DNA of 64,000 nt from Erythrophleum ivorense (taxonomy: Eukaryota > Streptophyta > Magnoliopsida > Fabales > Fabaceae). The notes below the pieces were generated by a model that had not been told where the DNA came from, ran no database searches, and saw only the letters and a program-made list of their open reading frames with translations. This document shows positions 1 to 10,932 of the stretch, in pieces; the stretch's first letter is position 1, and every line of letters begins with the position of its first letter. The translations under genes and the position numbers were made by a program. The stretch spans positions 372,001-436,000 of the forward strand of contig JAIUCV010000228.1 in NCBI GenBank assembly GCA_026724425.1. Reading direction: 5' to 3'.

Positions 1-840
1 TCATTCAAAAAAACTTAAAGAATTGGGAAAAATGCTTGCCTCACATTGAGTTTGCATATAATAGAACAGTGCACTCTTCTACTTAATTTTCTCCATTTGA
101 GGTTGTCTATGGTTTTAATCCCTTAACTCCTCTTGATATTCTTCCTTTACCTTCTAATGAGTTTGCTAATCTTGATGGTTTGAAGAAAGCTAAGTTTGTG
201 CAGGAATTACATGCCAAAGTTAAGGCTAACATTGAGAGGAAGAATGAACAATATGCCAAGCATGCTAATAAGGGTAGAAGGCGTATTTGAACCTGGAGAT
301 TGGGTTTGGGTACACTTGAGAAAGGAAAGATTCCCTGAGAAACGAAAGTCAAAATTACACCCTAGAGGGGATGGACCTTTCCAAGTTTTGGAAAGAATTA
401 ATGACAATGCATACAAAATTGATTTGCCAAGCTCTTATGGAAATATTAGTGCTACATTCAATGTTACTGATTTATCTCCCTTTAATTATGCAGATTCGAG
501 GACGAATCCTTTTGAAGAGGGAGGGAATGATGAAGGGGCCCATGAGCTTGTAGACAAGGGAGCATGGTGTAATGACCTAAAAGAGCATGGAGGGTGTGCA
601 AGAGAGTTCAACATGCAAATGAACCCATTACAAGGCATAGGAGGCCCAATGACTAGAGGAAGAGCTAAAGCTATGAAGCAAGCTTTGAGTTGCATTGTCC
701 AAAAGGTTCAAGAGCTTGAACCCATGTTTTTGCACCAATTTGAAGAGTTACAAGGCCCAAGAGACTTGATCCTCATTGTCCAAGCCCAACAAGATATGCT
801 GCAAGGTCCAAATAGAGTCCAACTTGAAGAAATCAATTAA
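1..840 (+). pseudogene. Family A polyprotein, integrase C-terminus plus LTR-encoded tail (broken)
   Basis: This is the end of a gag-pol polyprotein. It covers the end of the integrase catalytic core, the GDWVWVHLRKERFP segment and the GDGPFQVLERINDNAYKIDL segment typical of gypsy integrase C-termini, then SRTNPFEEGGND over the polypurine tract. The frame continues about 104 codons into the LTR to a stop at 838-840. That tail carries the GGPMTRGRAKA core seen in other families. Two lesions are visible against the minus-strand A copy: a nonsense codon at 84-86 and a 5-bp loss near 286, which shifts the frame. No product of full function is expected. Confidence 0.85.
493..508 (+). other. Pre-PPT hairpin, family A (GATTCG-AGGA-CGAATC)
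   Basis: This is a perfect 6-bp inverted repeat around an AGGA loop, just upstream of the polypurine tract. It also codes the residues D-S-R-T-N. The same structure recurs in families B, C, D and F, with paired substitutions in C and in one D copy. The role is unknown; plus-strand priming or RNA processing are guesses. Confidence 0.7.
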
Positions 841-1448
841 CAAGCATGTGCAATTCACATGGGCAACAAAAGTGACGTGAATAGGAGTTTTAAATCTTAT
901 TAGAAGGTCTTTTATTTGATTTTCATTAGTTTCCATTTCCATTAGTTTGAACAAGGCCATTTAGTCAAGACTTAGGATTTAAGTTTCAGATTTTGTTTTT
1001 TTCCATTTTCGTTAGTTGCTGAAAACTTATTACTTTCTTTCCTTTTCTTTAGGATTTCTTGTAGTAAATGGCATCATCTCCTTCCATTAAAATTGGATTC
1101 TTTGTTTCCTATTTCTTGGAGGAGAATTCTTAGAGATTAAGTTAGGTTTAGGGTTTTCTTTTATGCCTATTTAATAGGTCACCTATTGTACTTTTGGGGG
1201 ATTGGAATGAATTCAGAATTTTATTTCTCATTGTGAGAATTCTTGTTTCTGTGTGTTCTTCTTTAGAATACAAGTGACTTATCAAAGGAGTGGTCTTCCT
1301 TTGTGGCGTCTCAAGGCTAGGGTTCTAAGAGACGAGTTCTCTTAGGGTCTTATCCACTTGACCAACATTTCTTGTTGTTAGCCGATCCCGGGCAACGTAT
1401 CATCTTGCTGAAGGTTCCTAGGACTTATTCATACGGGGTCTCTCATCA
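528..1448 (+). repeat. 3' LTR of family A (921 bp)
   Basis: It begins TGATGAAGGGGCCC directly after the polypurine tract and ends CTCTCATCA, matching the LTRs at 20467-21371 and 27921-28836. The first 313 bp are still in the polyprotein frame. A TATA-like TATTTAAT lies near 1168. A hairpin (8-bp stem, 5-nt loop) lies at 1325-1345 in the transcribed part. Confidence 0.92.
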
Positions 1449-3425
1449 CAGGGTAAATGGAACAAAAGATATGATGCGAGACCCACTAGGAACATGCCTT
1501 AGAGAACCTTCAACAATTCGAAACTATGCCCGGGACCAGCTAGAAACAAGATTGTTGGTCAAAGGAAAGACCCTAAGAGAACTTGTCTCTTAGAACCCTA
1601 GCCTCAAGACGCCACAAAGGAAGACCAATCCTTTGATAAGTCACGTGTACTCTCAGAGAACACAAAGAAGCAAAAGCCTCACAAAGTATTGAATAATACT
1701 CAAATTTATTCATTCATTCATCTTCTAAAATAGAGTACAATAGGGGGCCTTTTATAGGCAAAATTTCTAAAAGACTTAAAATCCTAGTAAAACTAAAACT
1801 CTAAAATCTAATTAGAAATATTTTAAATAATGCCTAAAATCAAGGAATAAGATTAAGATATTAATTTTAACTTAATCTCCTAGATAAGCTCCTTGACCAA
1901 GTCCAAAAAATAATATAATAAAAAAAACGAAATTCAAATAGAGTTCTAGTCAAAACTAGAGTCCTAGTCAAAACTAATTAATATTAATGGGCTGGACATC
2001 TTGTATTTGAAATACTATTCACGTCCTCTAACTTCAATGGGCTCTTTAAGCATCAACTTGGGCTTGAATAAGCATGATTAAGGCTCTATTTGCTTCCTCA
2101 ATGCATGCACTAGCATTATGGGCTTCTAATTCAACAGATTGAAGCCCAATTGCTCTTTGTAGACGCTGAACTCTTCCTCTTGTATGTGTATTACTACATT
2201 GGGCCTTCAACATCTCCATGGACCTTCTTAGGACATTGGACTTCCACTTTTGCATCTTTAAAGAGATCTCATGTCTAAAGTCCAATTCAGCATATTTTGA
2301 ATTGATCAAATATGGATCTTGGGCTTTAAACTTGGGCCGACGTCCAATATAGATATTATCTTGAACTCTTTGAAAATTTTGGACATAATGCATGATTTGG
2401 GCCACTTGAACTCTTTGAAGTTTTTGATGGATGAGGGTTTCTCGAACTTGTTGTACTCCAATGGGCATGCCTACTGATATTGTATCAAGATATGCAAGTT
2501 AGCTTGAATTTATTGAAAGCTTCCCTTATGTAATTAAGCATAAGCAGGGAAAGAAAAATGTTGTAGCTGATGCATTGTCTAGGTGTTATACTTTGATTAC
2601 TTCCATGCATGCTAGACTGATAGGTTTTGAGATGTTAAAAGGCATGTATGAGTCTAATTCTGATTTTGTTGATATTTGGAAATCTTGTGAATTGTATGGT
2701 GCTGATGACTATTACAGGTTTGATGGGTTCCTTTTTAAATGGAACAAGTTATGTGTTCCTGTGTGTTTCATTCGTGAGCTTCTTATTAAGGAAACCCATT
2801 TTGGCATAGAAAAGACTTTGGCTCTTTTGAATGAGCATTTTTATTGGCCTAATATGAGAAAAGATGTAATTGCTGTTTGTTCTAGATGTATTACTTGTAA
2901 GTATGCTAAGTCTAGAATTCAATCACATTGCTTGTATTCCCTTTTACCAGTTCCCTTTCACCCATGGATTGATATTTTTATAAATTTTATTTTGGGTTTG
3001 CCTAAATCTTCCACGAGAAAAGCTGTCTTTGTTATTGTCGATAGGTTTAGTAAAATGACACATTTTATTGCTTATTCCAAAACTAATAATGTACATATGT
3101 GGCAGATTTGTTTTTCAAGAAGATTGTTAGGTTGCATGATGTGCCAAAAACTATTGTTAGTGATAGAGATTTGAAATTCTTGAGTTATTTCTAAAAAATA
3201 TTGTGGAATAAACTTGGTACTAAGCTTTTGTTTTCTACTACAGCACATCCTCAAATAGACGAGCAGACTAAGGTAGTTAACAAAACCCTCTCTACTTTAT
3301 TGAGAGCTATCATTCAAAAGAATCTTAAGAATTAGGAGAAGTATTTGCCCCATGTCAAATTTGCTTATAATCGTACTGTTCATTCTGATACAAAATTTTC
3401 TCCTTTTGAAATTGTTTATGGCTTT
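1449..3425 (+). pseudogene. Family B pol remnant (B1), RNase H end to integrase, split by a solo LTR
   Basis: 1449-1471 and 2493-3425 join across a solo LTR and its target duplication. They read as the end of RNase H (VVADALSR-type block), the HHCC integrase zinc region (CSRCITCKYAKS) and the integrase core up to the EIVYGF block. Lesions include lost Gly/His residues in the zinc region near 2800, a frameshift near 3100 and stop codons in the core. The copy ends abruptly at 3425 where the B2 LTR begins. Its continuation is not found in the window. Confidence 0.85.
1472..2487 (-). repeat. Solo LTR, family D (1,016 bp), TSD agata
   Basis: Flanks 1467-1471 and 2488-2492 are both agata, so this is a real insertion reduced to one LTR. 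On the minus strand it starts TGATACAATATCAGTAGG and ends GGGTCTCGCATCA. Its first ~440 bp hold one uninterrupted frame (2468 down to 2046) with the D-type tail, including a THTRGRVQRLQRA version of the TR motif. The D upstream module is joined to a B-type R/U5 half with a TATAAAA box and the conserved hairpin. Confidence 0.93.
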
Positions 3426-4310
3426 TGATGCAATAGCACCAAGAGACCTTGCTAAGTATAGAAGTGGACCTGATGAAGGATATGGTGCTATGTTTCAGGC
3501 CTAAGGACGTGATTTGCAAATTAAAACCCACGAGTTCAAGTCAAATGTGCTTAAAAATCCATTGCAAGGCATAGGAGACCCAATAATAAGAGTTAGGGCC
3601 AAAGCAATGATTCTGCCTTCAATTGTTTGATTCATAAGCTTCATAACTTAGAGCCCATTTATTTGATTCAAGAGAGGGCCCAAGAAGATGTAAAAGGTGT
3701 GATAATGCTAATCATTCTACAAGAGGAGTGTCAAAACCCAATTAGAATCCAAATTACAAGAGATTAAGAATCATGCGTCAACCATGTGATTTTTAATGAA
3801 GCATGAGCATTCCATGTGACTATTTAAAGGAGCTGATTAGTTTTGAGTAGAAATTTCGTTTTTATTTATTTTTATTACTTTTAGGACTTGGTTAAAGATC
3901 TTATCTTTGAAATTAAGTTAAAATTAGTATCTTAATCTTGTTCCTTAATTTTAGGCACCATTTAAAATATTTCTAATCAGATTTTAGAGTTTAACTTTTA
4001 TTAGGATTTTAGACTTTTAGAAATTTTTGCCTATAAAAGGCTTCCTACTGTACTCTATTTTAGATTATGAATGAACTTAAGTATTATTCAACTTTCGGTG
4101 AGGCTTTTGCTTCTTTGTGTTCTCTGAGAGAGTTTACGTGACTTATCAAAGGATTGGTCATCTTTTGTGGCATCTTGAGGCTAGGGTTCTAAGAGACAGG
4201 TTCTTTTAAGGTCTTTCCTTTGACCAACATTCTTATTTTCTAGCTGGTCCTGGGCAAAGTGTCATCTTGTTGAAAGTTCCTAGGACTTATTCCTACGGGA
4301 TCTTGCATAA
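3426..4310 (+). repeat. 5' LTR of B2 (885 bp), B start with A-like end
   Basis: It starts TGATGCAATAGCACCAAGAG like other B LTRs. The last ~60 bp (cctaggacttattcctacggg) resemble families A and F, not other B copies, so it looks recombinant. The end is CATAA where CATCA is usual. A TATAAAA box lies near 4032. The hairpin near 4186 is degenerate. Confidence 0.85.
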
Positions 4311-4312
4311 TT

Positions 4313-4324
4313 TGGTATCAGAGC
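4313..4324 (+). promoter_or_regulatory. Primer binding site, initiator tRNA-Met type
   Basis: TGGTATCAGAGC lies two bases after the LTR end and is complementary to the 3' end of plant initiator Met tRNA. The same site is seen at 14483-14494, 56324-56335, and on the minus strand at 12429-12440, 27907-27918, 31235-31246 and 35539-35550. Family C has a variant at 49138-49149. Confidence 0.88.
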
Positions 4325-4340
4325 TTTGGTAGCATACAAG

Positions 4341-5243
4341 GTATATCTCTGTGTTTCCCTTCCACTATTCTTCATACTTTTTCTCCTCCCATTTGTGTTA
4401 TCTTTTCCATCTTTATCTTTGTCTTCTATCTTCTTCCTTCTTCCATTATTGTGTGCCTCTATACTCATTCAAAAAAAAAAAAGTGTGTGATACTCTAAAA
4501 AAAAAGTCAAAAAAAATAAAAAAAAAATTCGAAAAAAAGGTGAAAAAAAAGTGAAAAAAAAGAGAAAAGATTCAGATTGCAGAATTCAAAATTGCAAGTT
4601 GTGCCAATTCAAAGAAAGCTTAAAGCTTAGAGTTAATTTCCTAATTGGAGTTAGTTTCCTAATTTGAGTCAATTTCCTAATTGGAGTTAGTTTTCTAATT
4701 GGAGTTGGTTTCCTAATTTGATTGCATTGAATAGCTACCAAGTTATCTACTTTCCTATTTGCATTCAAGTAAGGATTTTCTTTCCTAATTGTTCTAAACA
4801 TGAATTGCAAGTAGTTTCCTATTTTGATTAACTTGGTTCTCAAGCAGTTTCCTATTTTTAAAGTTTTCTATTTTCAGATTTTTCCTTTCCTTCTCCTTCC
4901 TTCCAAGCCATCCAAACCTCCCCTTCCTCCTTGTTTCCCTTCTAGTTACACACCCCTTTTTTTCCTGTTTGATTCTTTGGGAATTTGCATTTTAAGATTC
5001 GAGTTTTTTTTATTTATTGCCACTAGTATGATCTTTTCTTTTGATTTGCTTGTGACTTGCTTAGAAGAACACTTGTAAGAAGCAAATTGTTGAGTGGTAA
5101 AAGGCTAGAGTAATCTTGATAAAATCCAAATTTTGAGAGTAAACACGAGTGAATTACTATTCTTGAGTGTAAACACATAAGTTAGTGAGTTGCGAGATCC
5201 TGTATATTTCTTTGCTTTTTTTTTGTACAAACTAATATTTCAG
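4341..5243 (+). other. Candidate leader intron of B2
   Basis: A donor-like CAAG|GTATAT lies just after the primer binding site. An acceptor-like ACTAATATTTCAG|G lies one base before the gag ATG, with ACTAAT as a possible branch site. The ends recur in families A and D and in both other B copies. There is no transcript evidence here. Confidence 0.45.
4630..4719 (+). repeat. 18-bp minisatellite in B2 leader (about 5 units)
   Basis: The unit is close to gagttagtttcctaattg. It lies between the A-rich tract and gag. The D element (14762-14955) and the two other B copies carry the same unit with different copy numbers. Confidence 0.85.
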
Positions 5244-5244
5244 G

Positions 5245-6035
5245 ATGTCTAGAGAATCTGAACACAACGACTTCGACATGAAAGTCTGGGTTAGAGCCGT
5301 TTAAAGTACTCTTGAGAAACTTAGTGCCAGATTAGATGATGTGGAGTCTTCTTCCAATAGGAGGACCCACAGGAGGTAAGTTCAGGTGGAGCTTGATGAT
5401 GATGCTGAGTCCGACTTTGAGGAGTCCCATACTTAGAGAGGCAGACAATCATCATCCAATAAGGATGGTGGTATTGGAAACATCAAGATGAAGATTCCTT
5501 CATTCCCTGGGAAAAATGACCCAGACTAGTACTTAGATTAGAAAAGAAGAGTGGAGCATGTGTTCGAGTGCCACTCTTACACTGAGGAGAAGAAAGTAAA
5601 ACTTGCTGCAGTGGAGTTTACTGACTATGCTAGCATCTGGTAGAATCAACTCTTACTCACTAGAAGATGTACTAGTGAAGGTCCAATTCGTGATTGGCAG
5701 GAGATAAAAACTATAATGCGCAAATGGTTTGTCCCTAGTTACTATTATAGGGAATTGCATAAGAGGCTCCAAAAGCTGAAACAAGGTTCTATGAGTGTGA
5801 AAGATTACTATCAAGAAATGGAGATTGCCATGATTAAGGCAAATGTGGAGGAAGACCGTGAAGCAACCATGGCCCAATTCATTGAGGGCTTAAATCTTGA
5901 TATAGCTGCCCAAGTTGATTTATACAATTACCTGGATATGGATGAGCTCTTGCATAGAGCTATAAAGGTGGAAAAGCAACTAAGGGCTCGACAAAAGCTG
6001 AAAGTAACATCTAGCTCGAGTTCTTGGAGGGATTT
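5245..6035 (+). pseudogene. gag fragment of B2
   Basis: It starts at the ATG after TTTCAGG and aligns codon by codon with the gag at 57209. It covers the N-terminal region, the WxRKVEHVFECHSY segment, the retrotransposon gag core (RFVPSYYYRELHKRLQKL) and the segment before the zinc knuckle. At least five Gln or Trp codons are stops, all explainable by C-to-T or G-to-A change. It is truncated at 6035 by an E LTR before the CCHC knuckle. Confidence 0.88.
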
Positions 6036-6599
6036 TGATGTGAGACCCCTTAGAAATCTGTTCTAGGAACCCCAAATAACACGGATCAGTGATCGAATTT
6101 TGGCATGCAGCACAAGAACAAATAATATGGACAATAAGCAACAAAGAACAAAGAAGAAGAAGAGATGTTGGTCAATGGAATTGAACCCTAAGAGAACCCG
6201 TCTCTTAGAACCCTAATCCGGGATGCCACAAATGAAACCACTCCTTTGATAAGTCAAAGATTTTCTCCAACACACAAAGGTCACAAGAGAAACCTCACAA
6301 ATCAAAAATGATTCTGAAAAGATAATTCATTCAATCTGCCATTCTTGGAGTACAAGTGGGCCTTATATAGGCATTTGAAAAATAAAACCTTAAACACAGA
6401 ATAATTCTTAGGTGGCGCCTTTTACATGGCGGGAAAAATAAAAGAAATTTAAATATGGACAAATTCACCAAGAATGGTGCCTAAAAATATGAAACAGCAA
6501 CATTCAAATTAAAACAAAATAAAACTAAGAGAATTTTGTGGAAAATGGCTAGACTCCTTCAATTAGGCTCCCTTTGGGTTTGGGCTAGCATCTTGCAGT

Positions 6600-7121
6600 A
6601 TTGCTAATTTGTTCTTTCAAGAAGTTGTGAGGTTTCATGGGATTCCGAGGACTATAGTGTCAGATCGTGATGCTAAGTTTCTAAGCTATTTTTGGAAGAC
6701 TTTGTGGAGCAAGTTTGGAACTAAATTGCTATTCTCTACTACTTGTCATCCACAAACTAAAGTTGTTAATGGGACACTATCTTCCTTGTTACGAACTGTG
6801 GTTAAAAAGAACCTGAAGAATTGGGAGGAGTGTCTACCGCATATCGAGTTTGCATACATTAGGGCTGTTCATTCCACTACTAAATATTCACCATTTGAGA
6901 TTGTATATGGTTTTAATCCTCTTGCACCCATTGACTTAGTTCCTTTGCCTTTGTAGGAAAGAATCAATATGGATGGACAGAAACGTGCTGAGTTTGTTAA
7001 GCAAATCCATGAGAGGATGACTCAACAATATGTAGAACGTGCTAATAAGGGGCGAAGGAGGGTTGTCTTTGAACCAGGAGATTTGGTTTGGTTGCACCTC
7101 AGAAAAGAGAGGTTTCTTGAC
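6600..7121 (+). pseudogene. Family C integrase fragment
   Basis: It matches the integrase core and C-terminal region of the C element (about 54990-55526). It includes SDRDAKF around the second catalytic Asp, then the KNLKNWEECLPH and EIVYGFNPLAPID blocks. The stretch with the catalytic Glu has lost 12 bp and a second 21-bp loss lies near 7012. A stop replaces Gln at 6955-6957. It begins inside E LTR sequence and ends inside D LTR sequence with short shared bases at both joins, which fits illegitimate end joining. Confidence 0.82.
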
Positions 7122-8464
7122 TGTTCTAGTCAAAACTAGAGTCCTAGTCAAAACTAATTAATATTAATGGGCTGGACATCTTGTATTTGAAATACTATTC
7201 ACGTCCTCTAACTTCAATGGGCTCTTTAAGCATCAACTTGGGCTTGAATAAGCATGATTAAGGCTCTATTTGCTTCCTCAATGCATGCACTAACATTATG
7301 GGCTTCTAATTCAGCAAATTGAAGCCCAATTGCTCTTCGTAGACGCTTAACTCTTCCTCTTGTCATTGGGCTTTTAACATGTTGGATATTAACTTTAGTT
7401 GCTCCATGGACCTTCTTAGGACATTGGGCTTCCACTTGGACTTCCACTTTTGTATATTTAAAGAGATGTTGATCAAATATGGATCTTGGGCTCTAAACTT
7501 GGGCCGACGTCCAACATAGATATTATTTTGAGCTCTTTGAGATTTTTGGATATATACTAGTACAATTTGAGCCTCTTGAGCATAGGCCATCCTTTCATGA
7601 GCCATTTGGACATGAATCATAGGCTTTTGAATGATTTGGGTTTCTTGATGGATGAGGGCTTCTCGAACTTGTAGTGCTTCAATGGGCATGTGATAGAGTA
7701 CCACGGAGCTTCAATGACCATCTTCAAAGAGACCATGCATGGCGTAACCATCAAGGAAAGCTTGGGCAAGTTGCTGAACGTGAGCATCAATTTTCAGACC
7801 AAACCTGGAATAATTAGTTTCTATTTTAATGATTTGAATAAGGCCATGTGGTCAATTAAGTTTTTAGAAAGTTTTATTTCCTTATTATTTCATAATTGAT
7901 TTGTTTCCATTTCTTTTAGGGGTTGATTTGTTTCCATTTATTTAGGTTATTTTCTTTCTATTTCCGGATGAACAGTGCACGTGAACAGTGCACAACCTTG
8001 GGAATTATGTTTTAGGAAGTTTCTTAAGTCTTACTTTTAGGGTTTGCTTAGTATTCAAGTTTTGGATTTCCTTTGCCTATAAATAGGCTATCTTTGTATT
8101 CAATTAAAAAAAGAATGAGATGAATAAATAGAATTTTCTTTTCACGACTTATGTTCTGTTTTTGTGAGGTTCCTCTTGCTCCTTGAGCAATGGAGTGAAT
8201 TTAACTCGGACTTATCAAAGGAGTGGTCTTCCTTTGTGGCGTCTTATGGTTAGGGTTCTAAGGGACGAGTTCTCTTAGGGTCTTACCCACTTGACCAACT
8301 ATCTTTGTTTATACGTGTTCTTATTCTTTACTAGTGTTTTTGCCTTCTATTTGCGTGATTGTGTTCTTGAATCTTGCACGATCCGGGTTATATTGTCAAA
8401 AAGAAGGTTCCTAGGACTTATTCCTACGGGGTCTCTCATCAGCATGCCTATTGATATTGTATCA
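7122..8464 (-). repeat. Family D LTR, truncated and interrupted by a solo F LTR
   Basis: 7122-7690 and 8447-8464 (plus the duplicated gcatg) match the D LTR at 1472-2487. Its outer ~470 bp (the R/U5 half) are missing at the 7121 junction. It ends at TTGTATCA (8464) inside E LTR sequence. The coding tail with the TRGRVKRL motif is still legible in two frames. Confidence 0.82.
7691..8441 (+). repeat. Solo LTR, family F (751 bp), TSD gcatg
   Basis: gcatg occurs at 7686-7690 and 8442-8446. The LTR starts TGATAGAGTACCACGGAGC and ends GTCTCTCATCA, matching both LTRs of the F element at 29867-31998. A TATAAAT box lies near 8079. The leader hairpin at 8258-8278 has one G-U pair (CTAAGGGA with TCTCTTAG). 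Confidence 0.93.
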
Positions 8465-9052
8465 CCATACCTTGCAATGGATCTTTAGTTGGCCATCTTA
8501 TAGAGTCACGTCCAGCCCTTTTGTTTCCAAGCTCTTGATTTTGTTCAAGCTTCTTCAAATCTCCTATCTCACCTCCATCATCTTCTAGTCACAAGTGCTT
8601 CTCCTTCTATAGCATACTCAAACCCATCATCACTAGCATCTTCAAGTGACAGCATGGAATCATCACTTTCACTTTCAGTCACCACTTCACGGTCCTTTAT
8701 GATCATTACTCTCTTGTTGGGGCATTGTGAAGCTATATGACCTGTTCCTAAACACTTGAAACATTTGATATCTCTATTTCTAGATGATTGGGAATCAGGT
8801 TTACCTTTGTTCTTAAATGAAGCTTCCTCTTTGCCTTTTGAGACTTCTCTTTGAACATCTTTTTCTTCCTTCTTCCATTTTGGTCTCATTGAAGAACTAG
8901 AGCCTGAAAGGTACCTTGCTGCTCCTTTTTGTTTAAGTTGCCTTTCAACCTTCATTGCCATGTGCAACATGTCTTCTAACTCCACATAATGCTGCAACTC
9001 CACAGTATTAGCAATTTCTTTATTCAACCCATTCAAAAATCGAGCCATTGTT

Positions 9053-9998
9053 TGATGTAAGACCCACTAGGAACATGCCCTAGAGAACCTCCAACAATTC
9101 GAAACCTTGCCCGAGACCGGCTAGAAACAAGATTGTTGGTCAAAGGAAAGACTCTAAGAGAACTTGTCTCTTAGAACCCTAGCCTCAAGACGCCACAAAG
9201 GAAGACCCAATCCTTTGATAAGTCACGTGTACTCTCAGAGAACACAAAGAAGGAAAAGCTTCACAAAGTATTGAATAATACTCAAATTTATTCATTCATG
9301 ATCTTCTTAAAATAGAGTACAATAAGGGGCCTTTTATAGACAAAATTTCTAAAAGACTTAAAATTCTAGTAAAACTAAAACTCCAAAATCTGATTAGAAA
9401 TATTTTAAATAATGCCTAAAATCAAGGAATAAGATTAAGATATTAATTTTAACTTAATCTCCTAGATAAGCTCCTTGACCAAGTCCAAAAAGATTCCTAG
9501 TCAAAACTAATTAGTTTCTTTAAGTAGTCACATGGGATGCACATGCTTCATCAAAAATTACATGGTTAACACATGATTCTTAATCTCTTGCAATTGGACT
9601 CCAATTGGACCTTGACACTCCTCTTGTATGTGTATAACTACATTGGGCTTTTAACATCTCCATGGACCTTCTTAGGACATTGGGCTTCCACTTGGACTTC
9701 CACTTTTGCATCTTTAAGGAAATCTCATGTCCAAAGTTCAATTCAGCATGTTTCGAATTGATCAAATATAGATCTTGGGCTCTAAACTTGGGCCGACGTC
9801 CAACATAGATATTATATTGAGCTCTTTGACATTTTTTTGACATATACTAGCACAATTTGGGCCTCTTGAGTATAGGCCATCCTTTCATGAGCCATTTGGA
9901 CCTGAATCATAGGCTTTTGAATGATTTAGGTTTCTTGATGGATGAGGGCTTCTCGAACTTGTAGTGCTTCAATGGGCATGCCTATTGATATTGTATCA
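9053..9998 (-). repeat. Solo mosaic LTR, D upstream module with B remainder (946 bp), TSD ttgtt
   Basis: ttgtt flanks both sides (9048-9052 and 9999-10003). Read on the minus strand it starts as a D LTR (TGATACAATATCAATAGG). It switches to B LTR sequence at a shared acaagagg within the TR-motif region, then runs to the B end. The same switch point is found in the unrelated insertion at 42831-44524. Confidence 0.92.
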
Positions 9999-10040
9999 TT
10001 GTTGCTTCCCTATCCTCCTTCACATTTGCTCTAATCATAG

Positions 10041-10932
10041 TGATGCAATAGCACTAAGAGAACTTGACGAGCATGGAAGTGGACCTGATGAAGGTGGTGC
10101 TAAGTTTCAAGCCCAAGGACATGATTTGTAAATTAAAACCCAAGAGTTCAAATCAAATGTACCTAAAGATCCATTGCAAGGCATAGGAGGCCCAATAACA
10201 AGAGTTAGGGCCAAAGCAATGAAAGAAACCTTCAATTGTTTGATTCATAAGTTTCATAACTTAGAGCTCATTTATTTGAGTCAAGAGAGGGCCCAAGAAG
10301 ATGTAAAAGGTGTGATCATGCTAACCATTCTACAAGAAGAGTGCCAAGGCCCAATTGGAGTCCAATATCAAGAAATTAAAAATCATGTGTCAACCATGTG
10401 ATTTTTAATGAAGCATGAGCATCCCATGTGGACTATTTAAAAGAGCTAATTAGTTTTGACTAGGAGTCTTTTTGAATTTCGTTTTTTATTATTATATTAT
10501 TTTTTTGGACTTAGTCAAGGAGCTTATCTAGGAGATTAGGTTAAAATTAATATCCTAATCTTGTTCCTTGATTTTAGGCATCATTTAAAATATTTCTAAT
10601 CAGATTTTAGAGTTTTAGTTTTATTAGGATTTTAAGTCTTTTAGAAATTTTGCCTATAAAAGGCCCCCTATTGTACTCTATTTTGGAAGATTGTGAATGA
10701 ATGAATTTAAGTATTATTCAATACTTTGTGAGGCTTTTGCTTCTTTGTGTTCTCTGAGAGTTCACGTGACTTATCAAATGATTGGTCTTCCTTTGTGGCA
10801 TCTTGAGGCTAGGGTTCTAAGAGACAAGTTTTCTTAAGGTCTTTCCTTTAACCAACATTCTTGTTTTCTAACCGGTCCCAGGCAAAGTTTCAAATTGTTC
10901 TCTAGGGCATGTTCCTAGTGGGTCTTGCATCA
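10041..10932 (+). repeat. Solo LTR, family B (892 bp), TSD catag
   Basis: catag occurs at 10036-10040 and 10933-10937. It starts TGATGCAATAGCACTAAG and ends GGTCTTGCATCA. The tail frame with the GGPITRVRAKA core is visible from 10174 to a stop at 10399-10401. The transcribed half has a TATAAAA box near 10647 and the leader hairpin near 10818. Confidence 0.93.

Larger units (their letters stand above)
1..1448 (+). mobile_element. Family A Ty3/gypsy element, 3' end (cut by window start)
   Basis: The stretch holds the end of an integrase region, a polypurine tract (514-527) and a complete 3' LTR. It matches the full-length A copy at 20467-28836 read on the other strand. The element sits in family-B pol sequence: the bases right after the LTR (1449-1453, caggg) resume the B reading of the RNase H end. 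The matching target duplication would lie left of the window, so the insertion is inferred and not proven. Confidence 0.9.
3426..6035 (+). mobile_element. Family B element B2, 5' half (decayed)
   Basis: The order is 5' LTR 3426-4310, primer binding site 4313-4324, leader with A-rich tracts and an 18-bp minisatellite, and gag from 5245. The gag is cut at 6035 by an E LTR and no 3' half is recognised. The left flank is gcttt. Many Trp and Gln codons are stops, so this is an old copy. Confidence 0.85.
6036..8580 (-). repeat. Family E LTR, interrupted (6036-6598 and 8465-8580)
   Basis: Both pieces match the solo E LTR at 53445-54265, including its terminal TGATGTGAGAC and CCTCCATCA ends. About 150 bp of E is missing at the break, and a C integrase piece and a D LTR lie between. 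The two outer flanks do not match: the left host is B2 gag and the right host is G gag, in opposite orientations. So this is not one simple insertion. Recombination between separate E copies, or a deletion or inversion, is likely. Confidence 0.8.

Noticed and set aside
4630..4719. CRISPR-like array
   Set aside because: Units are adjacent with no unique spacers, and the context is a plant LTR-element leader.
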